Made by a program: the position numbers and the translations under genes. Of a stretch of 64,000 nt of DNA, positions 7,968 through 17,428 are shown in pieces. Origin of the DNA: Pseudoalteromonas sp. BSi20652 (GTDB lineage: Bacteria; Pseudomonadota; Gammaproteobacteria; Enterobacterales; Alteromonadaceae); the NCBI RefSeq assembly GCF_000239855.1, contig NZ_BADT01000104.1, forward strand, positions 1 through 64,000, given 5' to 3'. Under the pieces are notes generated by a model. It made no database searches, was not told the DNA's origin, and saw nothing but the letters and a program-made list of their open reading frames with translations. The stretch's first letter is position 1. The number at the start of each line of letters is the position of its first letter.

Positions 7968-8936
7968 TTACTGTTCATTGCGCGTTGTTATGCGAATACC
8001 ACCATGGGGTAGACGGATTATTTTTATTGTATCGTCATCTGAAGGCAGTTCAATTTCAGGTTCTACTATTAGAGGCTCATTAGCTTGTTCATCATCTTTA
8101 ACGTATTCTTTTGGTGCTAAGCCATATTTAGAAAGTGCAATAACAACTTTACGATTCTCTGCTCGTCCTTTTACAGTGTCGTTTCTTGCAAACGGCGAGT
8201 ATTGGCCATAACCTTCGATCGCCATTCTTGCAGAATTAATACCTAATGCTTCCAGCTCTACTAAAATGGACGTTGCTCTAGCGACCGATAATTCCCAATT
8301 AGAACGAAACATTTCGTTGCGAATCGTTTCATCATCAGTATAGCCACGTACTCTTATATAGTTATCTACTGGAGCAATAATATCTTTAACAATTTTGACA
8401 ACTTGCTTGGCCTTGGAGTGTGCAACTGAACTGCCACTTGAAAATAACATACCTGAGCTTAGCTCTATAATTAGCCAATCTTGATTAAGCTCTAAATTTG
8501 CTTCCCCATTACGTATTTCATCAATAAGTGCTGATTGTAGCTTGGTTAGTAAACTATCGAGAGGTTTACCTAAATATTTTTGTTGTATGTTACTTGTATC
8601 ACTTTGACCGTCGAGTAGCTCAGGGCCTTGTTCTTCTTTTAAAATACTTTCGCCATAAAGGACTTCTTGTTCTGGGCTTACTCTATCAGTCAATATTCCA
8701 TTGCCATTGACGCCTTCCCCTTGCTGGGAGTAATGACGAGCAGATTTATCAAAAACGTGTTCAAGGGAATCTGACAATATTTGAAATCGTTCTTCTTTAT
8801 TTATCGCGATTGCATAAAGCACCACAAAAAAAGCAAACATAATGGTCATATAATCTGCATACGATACCAGCCAACGTTCTGTATGTTGGCTTTTAGGAGC
8901 AGAGTGACGAAGCCGTCGGCGTAACATGTTATTCAT
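7968..8936 (-). CDS. motD: Flagellar motor stator protein MotD (MotB family)
   Basis: A MotB-type stator subunit: a basic cytoplasmic N-terminus, one membrane span beginning WLVSYADYMTIMFAFFVVLYA (the aspartate of YAD is the proton- or sodium-binding residue), a long periplasmic linker and an OmpA-like peptidoglycan-binding domain (VRGYTDDETIRNEMFRSNWELSVARA, then GYGQYSPFARNDTVKGRAENRKV). Together with MotC it forms a stator unit. MotCD next to cheB is the arrangement known from Pseudomonas. The start may be 8936, overlapping the motC stop, or 8927; neither has a strong ribosome site, fitting translational coupling. Confidence 0.9.
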   Translation of the reverse strand: MNNMLRRRLRHSAPKSQHTERWLVSYADYMTIMFAFFVVLYAIAINKEERFQILSDSLEHVFDKSARHYSQQGEGVNGNGILTDRVSPEQEVLYGESILKEEQGPELLDGQSDTSNIQQKYLGKPLDSLLTKLQSALIDEIRNGEANLELNQDWLIIELSSGMLFSSGSSVAHSKAKQVVKIVKDIIAPVDNYIRVRGYTDDETIRNEMFRSNWELSVARATSILVELEALGINSARMAIEGYGQYSPFARNDTVKGRAENRKVVIALSKYGLAPKEYVKDDEQANEPLIVEPEIELPSDDDTIKIIRLPHGGIRITTRNEQ

Positions 8937-9693
8937 CCACTAAATTAGGACGCTCTACACGATAGGCTTCAAGCTTTAATTCTATATTTACTGGGCTTTC
9001 ACCAACACTTATTGCAATCACACCTTCGGCAAACATTTCATGGTAAAGCATTTTTTGCTCTACACGCTGTCTTAACTTATTTGCCATAGGTAAAAACAGT
9101 AAATTAGCTAAACCAACACCATAAATGGTTGCTATAAATGCCGTTGCCACGCCAGCACCAAGCATTTGCGGATCGGTAATAAACGACATTGCCTGTATTA
9201 AACCAAGCACCGCCCCTAAAATACCAATGGTAGGGCTGTAGCCTCCCATTGCTTCATAAACACGTGCTGCTTCAAGTAAACGTTCTCGCTCTAGCAGTAA
9301 ATCTATTTCAAGAGTGTCACGTAACTTTTGCTCTGAGCAACCATCAACAAGTAAACTTAAACCTTTAGCTGCATAAACATCTGGGTGAGCTAAGGCTTCA
9401 TTTTCAAGCGCCAAGTAACCTTCTTGACGCGCTTTATGAGACCATCGCTTAACTTGCTCTATTGCCTCATCAATATCGTATTGTGGCGCAACAAAGACCC
9501 AAGAGCTTATATTTAGCATTTTCTTAAAGGTATTTGCTGATGTCTGCAACATAACAGCGCCAAGCGTACCGCCCAATACAATAATAAGTGCAGGGCCATT
9601 AAATAAAGCAGAAACAACGCCCCCCTCTAAAGAGTAACCTAAGCCTATTGCGCCAAGTGCTACAAATAATCCAAATATTGAGAGTTTATCCAC
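8929..9693 (-). CDS. motC: Flagellar motor stator protein MotC (MotA family)
   Basis: A four-span MotA/ExbB-type membrane protein (254 residues). The family landmarks are the N-terminal [16 protein letters not shown], the cytoplasmic loop with charged helices, and the paired C-terminal spans [21 protein letters not shown] and [24 protein letters not shown]. The start is a GTG at 9693 that overlaps the cheB stop (GTGGATAA) behind a GAGAGAG ribosome site. With MotD it would anchor to peptidoglycan and convert ion flow to torque. Whether the coupling ion is H+ or Na+ cannot be read with certainty; PomAB-type genes may exist elsewhere. Confidence 0.92.
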   Translation of the reverse strand: MDKLSIFGLFVALGAIGLGYSLEGGVVSALFNGPALIIVLGGTLGAVMLQTSANTFKKMLNISSWVFVAPQYDIDEAIEQVKRWSHKARQEGYLALENEALAHPDVYAAKGLSLLVDGCSEQKLRDTLEIDLLLERERLLEAARVYEAMGGYSPTIGILGAVLGLIQAMSFITDPQMLGAGVATAFIATIYGVGLANLLFLPMANKLRQRVEQKMLYHEMFAEGVIAISVGESPVNIELKLEAYRVERPNLVDE

Positions 9694-10852
9694 AACCTAT
9701 CTCTCTCTTTATACGTGCAGCAACATCATTAAGCGCCAAGCTTTCACTTGAAAGCCCTGCATTGGCAATTGCTTGAGGCATCCCGTAAACTACGCAACTT
9801 TTTTCGTCTTGTGCCCAAATAGTTGCACCGCTTTGCTTTAACATTCTAGCGCCATCACGGCCATCAGCACCCATTCCCGTTAACACAATAGCAAGCACGT
9901 CACCTTGATAGGCTTTTGCAGCACTTGCAAAAGTAACATCTACGCTTGGTTTGTAACTTATTCGCTCGCTATGATCTTCAAATACGCGCAGGGTTCTATT
10001 CGCCCCACGCCCTTCTACCATCATTTGCTGTCCGCCAGGTGCTAGATAAGCTGTTCCTGGTTGTAAGCGATCTCCTTGTTGTGCCTCCTTTACTTTTATT
10101 TGGCATAGGCCATTTAAACGGGCAGCAAATGCGGGTGTAAAAGCCGCTGGCATATGTTGAATAAGCAAAATAGGATGAGGAAAATTAGCTGGTAGTTTAG
10201 TTAATATAGTCTGCAGTGCAACAGGACCACCTGTAGAAGTGCCAATAGCCACAAGCTGATATTGCTTTCCACTTGCTCGCATTGAGGCAATATTTGAACT
10301 TGCCGGTACTATAGGCGCTGCTCTTTGAAAGCTTTTATCCGGTTGTTTTACAGAAGGTGTTAGTGTACTTGTTCTTTGCGAAAGTGAACTTGTTCTCGAT
10401 TTAGCCGATACTAATGGCTTAGGGGATGTTGCAGCTAAAAACGTTCGCGGTAAACCTCTTCGTCCAATATCTTTCACTTTATTTTGTAAAAGCTTTATTG
10501 CATCTTCGTTATTGCGAGCGATGTCTTCAAACTTTTTCGGTAAAAAATCCATTGCTCCAGCATCTAGCGCATCAAACGTTGCTGTTGCGCCATCACGTGT
10601 AAGTGATGAAAACATTAAGATAGGAGTTGGATTGCTCGCCATTATCTCTTTAACTGCGCTAATACCATCAAGCACAGGCATTTCGACATCCATAGTGATC
10701 ATATCTGGACGTAGCTGAGCTGCTTTTTCAACAGCTTCTCTGCCATTCACAGCAAAGCCTATAACTTGTATGTCGCTATCTTGCTCAAGAATTTCGCTTA
10801 CCCTGCGGCGAAAAAAGCTTGAATCATCAACAACTAAAACTTTAACGGCCAT
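9686..10852 (-). CDS. cheB: CheB, chemoreceptor glutamate methylesterase
   Basis: An N-terminal receiver domain (D10/D11, acceptor D55 in TMDVEMP), a Ser/Thr/Pro-rich linker (about 140-200) and a C-terminal methylesterase with the catalytic serine in GTSTGGP, histidine in IQHMP and aspartate in TGMGADG. It removes methyl groups from chemoreceptors and deamidates glutamines after phosphorylation by CheA, giving adaptation. 388 residues is normal. It sits directly after cheA and is coupled to motC by an 8-nt overlap. No cheR is present in the window, so the methyltransferase partner must lie elsewhere, as it does in Vibrio. Confidence 0.95.
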   Translation of the reverse strand: MAVKVLVVDDSSFFRRRVSEILEQDSDIQVIGFAVNGREAVEKAAQLRPDMITMDVEMPVLDGISAVKEIMASNPTPILMFSSLTRDGATATFDALDAGAMDFLPKKFEDIARNNEDAIKLLQNKVKDIGRRGLPRTFLAATSPKPLVSAKSRTSSLSQRTSTLTPSVKQPDKSFQRAAPIVPASSNIASMRASGKQYQLVAIGTSTGGPVALQTILTKLPANFPHPILLIQHMPAAFTPAFAARLNGLCQIKVKEAQQGDRLQPGTAYLAPGGQQMMVEGRGANRTLRVFEDHSERISYKPSVDVTFASAAKAYQGDVLAIVLTGMGADGRDGARMLKQSGATIWAQDEKSCVVYGMPQAIANAGLSSESLALNDVAARIKREIGCG

Positions 10853-10876
10853 TTAGCTCTCTTATTAAATTTATGC

Positions 10877-10903
10877 GTAGGTATATATTAAATATATACC
10901 TAC
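10877..10903. repeat. AT-rich perfect hairpin between cheA and cheB
   Basis: Arms of 12 bp (GTAGGTATATAT and ATATATACCTAC) around a 3-nt loop, in the 58-bp gap between cheA and cheB. It could lower read-through or protect the upstream mRNA end, changing the CheA:CheB ratio. No T run follows, so it is not a clean terminator. Confidence 0.5.
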
Positions 10904-10910
10904 TTTATTA

Positions 10911-13121
10911 TCAGCCTGCGTAATGTTTTAACATGTTTGGAACGTCTAAAATCAGTGCAATACCACCATCTGAAGTAATTGTAGCGCCTGCCATGCCTGG
11001 GGTACCTTGTAGTAACGCATCAAGTGGTTTAATTACAACTTCTTCTTGACCAATTAATGAGTCAACAACAAATCCAATTTGCTGAGTACCAATTTGCACA
11101 ATAACTACATGGCCTTTTGCTTTTCGCTGTGAACGATCTGAGCCTTTAACTAGCCAGTGCTCGAGGTAGAATAACGGTATTGCCTTTTTACGCACAATAA
11201 TTGTTAATTGCCCATCAACCACATTTGTCTTCGTTAAATCTAAGTTGAATATTTCACTAACACCGGCAAGTGGTAACGCAAATGTTTGTGCGCCAACAAT
11301 GACCATTAAAGTTGGTAATATAGCCAAAGTAAGTGGTACTTTTATCTCTAAAATAGTACCTACGCCTAACTCAGATTGAATACTTACAGAGCCGTTTAAT
11401 TGGGTGATTTTAGTTTTCACCACATCCATTCCAACACCACGACCTGAAATATCAGATATCTCTTCTTTTGTAGAAAAGCCAGGTGCAAAAATCAGATTAT
11501 AGGCTTCAGTGTCAGAAAGTCGACTCGCTTGGTCGTGATCGAGCACACCTTTACTAATTGCTATTTTTTTCAGTTTTTCAGCATCCATACCAGCGCCATC
11601 ATCTTTAATGGTCAACAAAATATGGTCGCCTTCCTGAGACGCTGATAAAGTAACATTACCTGTTCTAGGTTTACCTGCAGCCTCACGAACAGCTGGCATT
11701 TCAATACCGTGGTCAACTGAGTTTCGCACTAAATGCACAAGTGGATCGGCAAGTGCTTCCACTAAGTTTTTATCTAAATCGGTTTCTTCACCTATAAGTT
11801 GTAAGTCAATGTCTTTGTTTAAGCTGCGTGCTAAATCGCGTACTACGCGAGGGAAACGACCAAATACCTTTTTAATTGGTTGCATTCGCGTTTGCATAAC
11901 CGCACCTTGAATATCAGCGGTCACTACATCTAAGTTAGAGATTGCTTTACCCATCGCTTCACTGTCTGAGTTGGTCGCTAAACTAACTAAACGGTTTCGC
12001 ACAAGTACTAACTCACCAACCATATTCATAATTTGGTCAAGTCGCTTTGTATCTACACGAACGGTTGTTTCCGCTGCAGGAGGGGTTGCTTTTTTAGGTG
12101 TTACAGGCGCAGCTTTAACAATCGGCTTTTCTACCGGTTGAGAAACAGGTGCTTTTGCAGGTTCTGGTTTTTTTACAGGCACACTAGCTTTAGCTGCTGG
12201 TTTAGCTGGAACATTGGGCTGTTTCACAGCTGGAACACTTTCTATTGATTTAGGAGCTGTACCCTTGCCGTGGAGCTCATCAAGCAGCGCTTCAAATTCA
12301 TCATCACTTATATCATCAGATGAACCTACAGCTTTAGATGATGTTGTCTCTACTTGTTCTACTGGGATGTTAACTGATTTGCTTTGTGCTACTGGCTCAG
12401 GCGTTTTAGACGAAACCGCACCAAAACTACCAACACCATGTAACTCATCTAGTAAGTTGTCAAATTCATCATCGGTTATATCACCACTAAATTCATTAGT
12501 ACTTACGGATATATCAGCATCAGATGCCTGACCTTTACCGTGTAGTTCATCAAGTAAATTTTCAAATTCGTCCTCAGTGATTTCATCAATTTGGGCATCA
12601 CTAACTGAAGGCGTTCCACTAAATAGCTCATCAAATGCGAATGGGTCTTCTTCATCTACTACTGGAGTATCAACAATTTCATTTTGAGGCTGTTCAGTGT
12701 CGTTTTCCAACGTACCAGCTAACTCAGCTTCAGTTGGTGGCAAACCTAGTATATGTAAAGTTTCTAGTAATTGAGGATCTGCAGGCTCAGGCTTGTCTCT
12801 GTTTTGAATCGTCGCGAACATCTCATTAATGGTGTCGAGTGCTTGTAAAATAACATCCATTAATTCAGAATTAACTGTTCGAACACCTTGGCGAAGTAAG
12901 TCAAACACGTTCTCAGCACCATGGCAAGCATCAACAAGTTCTGTCATTGCTAAAAAGCCTGCACCACCTTTTACAGTATGGAAGCCTCTAAATATAGCAT
13001 TTAATAGCTCGGTATCATCTGGATTATTTTCCAGCTCAACTAACTGTTCAGATAAAAGCTCTAGGATTTCTCCTGCCTCTACAAGAAAGTCTTGTAAAAT
13101 ATCTTCATCGACTTCAAACAT
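10911..13121 (-). CDS. cheA: CheA, chemotaxis sensor histidine kinase
   Basis: Domains in order: HPt/P1 with phosphorylated H48 (FRGFHTVKGGAG); an acidic P2/linker region (about 135-350) with three near-identical motifs ending LLDELHGxG at 181-197, 215-231 and 271-287, then a Pro/Ala/Lys-rich tether; dimerisation P3 from about 352; the ATPase P4 with LVRNSVDHGIE and ISGRGVGMDVV; and the CheW-like P5. It phosphorylates CheY and CheB in receptor arrays. At 736 residues it is long because of the linker. An AGAGGAGAG ribosome site precedes the start. In Vibrio a linker segment of CheA binds ParP; the repeats are candidates for that role here. Confidence 0.95.
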   Translation of the reverse strand: MFEVDEDILQDFLVEAGEILELLSEQLVELENNPDDTELLNAIFRGFHTVKGGAGFLAMTELVDACHGAENVFDLLRQGVRTVNSELMDVILQALDTINEMFATIQNRDKPEPADPQLLETLHILGLPPTEAELAGTLENDTEQPQNEIVDTPVVDEEDPFAFDELFSGTPSVSDAQIDEITEDEFENLLDELHGKGQASDADISVSTNEFSGDITDDEFDNLLDELHGVGSFGAVSSKTPEPVAQSKSVNIPVEQVETTSSKAVGSSDDISDDEFEALLDELHGKGTAPKSIESVPAVKQPNVPAKPAAKASVPVKKPEPAKAPVSQPVEKPIVKAAPVTPKKATPPAAETTVRVDTKRLDQIMNMVGELVLVRNRLVSLATNSDSEAMGKAISNLDVVTADIQGAVMQTRMQPIKKVFGRFPRVVRDLARSLNKDIDLQLIGEETDLDKNLVEALADPLVHLVRNSVDHGIEMPAVREAAGKPRTGNVTLSASQEGDHILLTIKDDGAGMDAEKLKKIAISKGVLDHDQASRLSDTEAYNLIFAPGFSTKEEISDISGRGVGMDVVKTKITQLNGSVSIQSELGVGTILEIKVPLTLAILPTLMVIVGAQTFALPLAGVSEIFNLDLTKTNVVDGQLTIIVRKKAIPLFYLEHWLVKGSDRSQRKAKGHVVIVQIGTQQIGFVVDSLIGQEEVVIKPLDALLQGTPGMAGATITSDGGIALILDVPNMLKHYAG

Positions 13122-13136
13122 GCAGTTACTCTCCTC

Positions 13137-13904
13137 TTAGAAGCCCAAACTTGATAAAAGATCATCGACTTCATCTTGATCAGATACAACATCATTACGC
13201 GATTCTTTATCAATAATAGGGCCTTCAGGACCTGCTAAAGTTTGTGTGGCAACTGGTTCTTTCGTTTTTTGTTGTTCTACTTTATTAGCTGAGCTATCGT
13301 CTTGTTCAGCAAACGCCGTTAAAAGATGAAGTAGACTTTCTTCTACTTCTCTAACAAGTTCTATAACACGACGAATAACTTGCCCTGTTAAGTCTTGATA
13401 ATCTTGGGCCATTAATACATTTGTCATTAAGCTTTGAAGTTCATCAGTTTTATGATGAGAACTATTCATAAACTTATCGATACTATGGCAAAGTTGTTTA
13501 AATTCACCTAGCTCAATCTCTCGACTCATTAGACGATCCCACGTCGGTTTTATATGGGATATTTCATCAGCCAATTGTTGAGCGATAGGCAGACTAGCCT
13601 CAACTGCATCCATTGTCTTATTTGCGGCGTTTTCTGTCATTTCTATAACATAATTAAGCCGTTTTTTAGCATCTGGAATAGCGTCGTTGGTTAAGTCCGT
13701 TAAACGAGCATCAAGCGCAAAGCCTTTAAGTGATTCATGCAATTGACGAGTCAGCTTTCCAACTTCAGCAAATAATTCAGACTGCTCTTTGGACGCGGTC
13801 TCTAAAATTAACTGATTAGCTTTGTCTTGCTCGTCATTCTCTAAATAAACGACAAGCTGACGAGCTTGTTCTAACGTAATCTGAGGCGCAGCAAGTGCTG
13901 ACAT
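13137..13904 (-). CDS. cheZ: CheZ, CheY-P phosphatase
   Basis: An all-helical protein of about 255 residues that dephosphorylates CheY-P. The catalytic segment is MAQDYQDLTGQVIRRVIELV, where the DxxxQ pair (D and Q in DYQDLTGQ) acts. A flexible acidic linker and the C-terminal CheY-binding peptide DDLLSSLGF are both intact. I chose the start at 13904 (MSALAAPQ) because GGGGGAGAGG lies just upstream; the ORF itself opens at 13922. It follows cheY by 17 nt and precedes cheA, the order of Vibrio and Pseudomonas. Confidence 0.95.
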   Translation of the reverse strand: MSALAAPQITLEQARQLVVYLENDEQDKANQLILETASKEQSELFAEVGKLTRQLHESLKGFALDARLTDLTNDAIPDAKKRLNYVIEMTENAANKTMDAVEASLPIAQQLADEISHIKPTWDRLMSREIELGEFKQLCHSIDKFMNSSHHKTDELQSLMTNVLMAQDYQDLTGQVIRRVIELVREVEESLLHLLTAFAEQDDSSANKVEQQKTKEPVATQTLAGPEGPIIDKESRNDVVSDQDEVDDLLSSLGF

Positions 13905-13921
13905 AAGCCTCTCCCCCATCA

Positions 13922-14293
13922 TTAGCCTAAGCGTTCAAAAACTTTTTCTAATTTAGTTTTTAGTGTTCCAGCTGTAAATGGCTTAACAATATAGCCATTA
14001 ACACCTGCTTGCGCTGCGGCTATTATTTGTTCTTTTTTAGCTTCTGCCGTTACCATCAATACAGGGATATGCTTTAGTTTATCGTCAGCCCTTATTGCTC
14101 TTAGCAGATCGATACCTTGCATACCTGGCATATTCCAGTCTGTTACTACAAAATCAAAAACTTGATTCTGTAGCATAGGCAATGCTGTCGATCCATCATC
14201 GGCTTCTTGAACATTAGTGAAACCTAAATCACGTAATAAATTTTTTATAATCCGTCTCATCGTTGAAAAATCGTCAACAACAAGTATTTTCAT
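13922..14293 (-). CDS. cheY: CheY, flagellar switch response regulator
   Basis: A single receiver domain with D7/D8, acceptor D52 ([12 protein letters not shown]), the threonine in MVTAEA and lysine in YIVKPF, counted from the ATG at 14293 ([10 protein letters not shown]), which has GGAT at ribosome-site distance. The WNMPGM and [11 protein letters not shown] segments are diagnostic for true CheY. Phosphorylated by CheA, it binds FliM and FliN and switches motor direction. It opens the chemotaxis part of the cluster and follows fliA after a gap of about 50 bp. Confidence 0.96.
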   Translation of the reverse strand: MKILVVDDFSTMRRIIKNLLRDLGFTNVQEADDGSTALPMLQNQVFDFVVTDWNMPGMQGIDLLRAIRADDKLKHIPVLMVTAEAKKEQIIAAAQAGVNGYIVKPFTAGTLKTKLEKVFERLG

Positions 14294-14345
14294 GTTTTTA
14301 TCCAAAACATCCCCCAGTGAGGTCTTAACCTTTGTTTACTTACTA

Positions 14346-15080
14346 CTAATTTATCCAGTCATTGATTTTAGCTTTAAGCTTAATCATCGCCTGACCATGT
14401 ATTTGACTTACACGCGATTCACTTACATCGAGTATATGCCCTATTTCTTTTAAATTCATTTCATCGTTATAATACAAAGAAAGTACCATTGCATCACGCT
14501 CTGGTAATGACTTTATTGCACTTAGCAAAGACTCATTAAACCTTTCATTTTTAACATTATTAAAAGGTTTGTCTAGCGCTAAATCTTGACCGACTGGAGT
14601 AATAACATCTTCATCAACTCCTAAGTCTTCAATACCAAGTATTTTACTTGCATTAACATCGTTTAAAATATGATGGTACTCATTTAACGAAATTTCAAGT
14701 TTTTCAGCAACTTCTATATCTGTTGGTTCTCGGTTTAAACTTTTTTCTAACAAAGTAATCGTTTCAGCAACTAGACGACTTTTACGATGTACTGAGCGAG
14801 GAGCCCAATCACCACGGCGCATTTCATCAAGCATAGCGCCGCGAATACGAATACCTGCAAAGGTCTCAAAGCTCGCACCTTTAGTTGCGTCAAAGTTTTT
14901 TGACGCCTCTATTAAACCTATCATTCCTGATTGGATTAAATCATCGAGCTGAACACTAGGTGGTAGTCGGGCTATTAGATGACAAGCCACTTTCTTTACA
15001 AGTGACGCGTGCTTTTCAACAATCTCATTAAGATTTTGTGTTGATTGATATCCCATAGCTCTATTCACCAATGTTGTCAT
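14346..15080 (-). CDS. fliA: FliA, flagellar sigma-28 factor
   Basis: An alternative sigma-70-family factor lacking region 1.1. Region 2 spans KKVACHLIARLPPSVQLDDLIQSGMIGLIEA and FETFAGIRIRGAMLDEMRRGDWAPRSVHRK; region 3 follows; region 4 ends with the HTH LKEIGHILDVSESRVSQIHGQAMIKLK. It directs RNA polymerase to late flagellar promoters; sigma-28 sites are present before two flagellin genes in this window. 244 residues is typical. The 2-nt gap after flhG suggests coupling. The start could also lie a few codons in, at the second methionine. The anti-sigma factor FlgM is not in the window. Confidence 0.96.
   Translation of the reverse strand: MTTLVNRAMGYQSTQNLNEIVEKHASLVKKVACHLIARLPPSVQLDDLIQSGMIGLIEASKNFDATKGASFETFAGIRIRGAMLDEMRRGDWAPRSVHRKSRLVAETITLLEKSLNREPTDIEVAEKLEISLNEYHHILNDVNASKILGIEDLGVDEDVITPVGQDLALDKPFNNVKNERFNESLLSAIKSLPERDAMVLSLYYNDEMNLKEIGHILDVSESRVSQIHGQAMIKLKAKINDWIN
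14351..14377 (-). promoter_or_regulatory. Possible sigma-28 promoter for the cheY operon
   Basis: On the minus strand TTAAAGCT, an 11-bp spacer and CTGGATAA, against the consensus TAAAGTTT-N11-GCCGATAA. The -10 keeps GATAA but not the GCC. It lies inside the 3' end of fliA, about 60 nt before the cheY start, which would let FliA drive the chemotaxis genes. Confidence 0.35.
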
Positions 15081-15082
15081 AA

Positions 15083-15943
15083 TCAGCCGTTTACTAGTTT
15101 CTCAATGAAAAACTCCAAATGACCAGACGGTTGATTGGGTATTGGCCATTTAACAGCCTTTGTTGCCAGCATTTTAAACGCAAGAGCTGCTGGCGAACTT
15201 GGAAATAGCTCAACAATCACTTTTTGACGACGTGTTGCTTTACGCATATTTTCGTCATAAGGAACTGTTGCCACTAGCTCCATTGATACATCTAAAAAAC
15301 GGTCTGTAACCTTAGATAGTTTTGCAAATAACTCGGTACCTTCACGCATACTGCGGACCATATTGGCAACAATTTTAAATTTATAAACGCCGTGTTCTCG
15401 ACTTAATACCTTGATAAGTGCATAAGCGTCTGTAATTGACGTTGGCTCGTCACATACAACAACCATCACATCTTGTGCCGCCCTTGAAAAGCTTAGCACC
15501 ATATCTGAAATACCTGCAGCAGTATCAACAATTAAAATATCAAATTCTGTATTTAACTCGCTAAAAGCACGAATCAGACCAGCATGCTCAGATGGAGACA
15601 GTTCAACCATGCTTTGTGAGCCCGATGTTGCAGGCACAATTTTAATACCTGCAGGGCCTTCCACTAAAATTTCATCAAGTTCACATTCACCAGATAATAC
15701 GTGAGATAAATTACGCTCAACACGTAAGCCAAGCATCACATCACAGTTTGCTAAACCTAAGTCGGCATCAAGGACTAATACTCGATTGCCTTGTTGGCCA
15801 AGTGCTATCGCAGTATTTAAAGAAACATTTGTTTTCCCTACTCCACCTTTACCACCGGTCACAGCGATAACTTTTACGCCGTTGTTATTGTTTTGACTCA
15901 TTTTGCGCAGGCCGCTTGCTTGATCTAATACTGTGTTAATCAT
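15083..15943 (-). CDS. flhG: FlhG/FleN, MinD-like regulator of flagellar number
   Basis: A MinD/ParA-type ATPase with the deviant Walker A box GKGGVGKT (K37 invariant), the DADLGLANCDVMLGL switch region and DILIVDTAAGISDMVLSF Walker B. The extended N-terminus (MINTVLDQASGLRKM) matches the conserved DQAxGLR motif that stimulates FlhF GTPase activity. FlhG restricts polar flagellates to one flagellum and antagonises FlrA/FleQ. The gene overlaps flhF by 8 nt. The C-terminus carries the amphipathic segment expected for membrane association. Confidence 0.95.
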   Translation of the reverse strand: MINTVLDQASGLRKMSQNNNNGVKVIAVTGGKGGVGKTNVSLNTAIALGQQGNRVLVLDADLGLANCDVMLGLRVERNLSHVLSGECELDEILVEGPAGIKIVPATSGSQSMVELSPSEHAGLIRAFSELNTEFDILIVDTAAGISDMVLSFSRAAQDVMVVVCDEPTSITDAYALIKVLSREHGVYKFKIVANMVRSMREGTELFAKLSKVTDRFLDVSMELVATVPYDENMRKATRRQKVIVELFPSSPAALAFKMLATKAVKWPIPNQPSGHLEFFIEKLVNG

Positions 15944-17408
15944 ACATCCCTACTGTGCTTGACGCCACTGCTTGGTGCCTTGAATGTTGTGCTTTTGTTC
16001 TTTTTAAATATAGTTGCTCAGCCTTTTTAACTAGTTTTTCAGCATTTGCAACACGAATATCTTCTGGTACTCGTTGACCGTTAGTAAGATACCCTATTGG
16101 AAGGCGATTTTGAATCGCAATACTAATAATCTCACCTAAACTTAAAGATTCATCTAATTTAGTAAAAATACAACCACTTAGCTGTACTTTCTTAAAATGT
16201 CTTACCGTTTCTTGTAATACATTTATTTGCGCCGTTGCACTCAATACAAGATAACTACGAATATCTACACGCTGATTTCGCATTAACGTGTTTAATTGCT
16301 CAGTTAAACGCAGGTCTCTTTGACTCATACCCGCTGTATCAATTAATACTAGACGTTTATTTCGTAAATGATATAAAACTTCAGCTAATTCATTAGCATC
16401 TTTTACTTGTTTAACACCACAGCCAATAATACGACCGTAAGTGGCTAGCTGCTCATAGGCACCAATTCTGTATGTATCGGTTGTTATTAGCGCAACTTTA
16501 TCAGCACCATATTTTTGTGCACCTAAAGCCGCAAGCTTTGCCACAGTTGTTGTTTTACCAACACCTGTTGGGCCCACTAACGCATAGACACCACCTTGGC
16601 GAAGTATTTCATTATTGGTTGTTTGCATTTGGTCTTCGACCATAGCTAGTAGGGCCTTCCAGCCTTGTTGGCGAGATACATCATCAGGTACAAAGCATGC
16701 CATTTGTTCGGCAACATCTTTATCAATACCCATGCCAACTAAACGGTCAATCATGCATGCACGAGTTGGATCGCGACGTGCCATATCCTGCTGCATTAAT
16801 CCTGAAACTTGGTGCTCTAGTAACTGACGAATTGCGTTCATTTCTTCACGCATTGTTGTCATTTCTTCGCTTTCATTTGTTTTTGTTTGTTGGCGAGGCG
16901 CAGCAGAGCTATCTAAATCGTCGAAATCACGTTCTAAGTCATCAAACCCCAAGCTATCGGCTTGAGTTTGCGGACGAGCTGGGGTTTTGTTTTGAGGAGC
17001 AAACATATTTTTAGTACGCTGCTGAATAGCTGGCTCTTGATAGTTTTCAGTAGTATCAATACCTGATTGTGAAAACATAGATGCAAGCTCAGCAGAACGA
17101 GGACGAGGCGACTGACGCTCTAATAAAGCTTGTAGGCTATCTGCTACTTTTGCCTGTGGCTCTGTTTTAGGACGCTGTGGTTCAGGCTTTACAAAGTTAT
17201 GCTGTGTTGAATGAGTGCGCGCAACGGACTCAGTATGAGGCTGCAATACCGCTTTTGGGGCTGCTTTGTCGTAATCAACTGCCGCTACAATTTCAACACC
17301 GTTAGCTAGCTTTTTATTCGACATAATAACCGCATCAACACCTAACTCATCTTTAACTTCTTTAAGTACTGTGCGCATATCTTTAGCAAAAAAACGTTTT
17401 ATTTTCAT
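15936..17408 (-). CDS. flhF: FlhF, SRP-type GTPase for polar flagellum placement
   Basis: A basic N-terminal B domain (MKIKRFFAKDMRTVLKEVKDELG) and a long Gln/Pro-rich linker are followed by the SRP-family NG domains: P-loop GPTGVGKTTTVAKLA, LITTDTYRIGAYEQL, the DTAG box LIDTAGMSQRD and the TKLDE guanine-specificity motif. FlhF recruits the first flagellar components to the pole. The 490-residue length is normal for this order, with most variation in the linker. It lies 20 nt downstream of flhA and overlaps flhG, the conserved flhA-flhF-flhG-fliA order. Confidence 0.95.
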   Translation of the reverse strand: MKIKRFFAKDMRTVLKEVKDELGVDAVIMSNKKLANGVEIVAAVDYDKAAPKAVLQPHTESVARTHSTQHNFVKPEPQRPKTEPQAKVADSLQALLERQSPRPRSAELASMFSQSGIDTTENYQEPAIQQRTKNMFAPQNKTPARPQTQADSLGFDDLERDFDDLDSSAAPRQQTKTNESEEMTTMREEMNAIRQLLEHQVSGLMQQDMARRDPTRACMIDRLVGMGIDKDVAEQMACFVPDDVSRQQGWKALLAMVEDQMQTTNNEILRQGGVYALVGPTGVGKTTTVAKLAALGAQKYGADKVALITTDTYRIGAYEQLATYGRIIGCGVKQVKDANELAEVLYHLRNKRLVLIDTAGMSQRDLRLTEQLNTLMRNQRVDIRSYLVLSATAQINVLQETVRHFKKVQLSGCIFTKLDESLSLGEIISIAIQNRLPIGYLTNGQRVPEDIRVANAEKLVKKAEQLYLKRTKAQHSRHQAVASSTVGMYD

Positions 17409-17428
17409 GATTCAACCCCTTTAAAATC

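Noticed and set aside
12829-13140. 103-residue plus-strand ORF antisense to cheA
   Set aside because: Serine-rich product of the antisense frame of an acidic helical gene; no ribosome site. Similar long antisense frames over fliN, fliL, fliD and flgK were rejected for the same reason.
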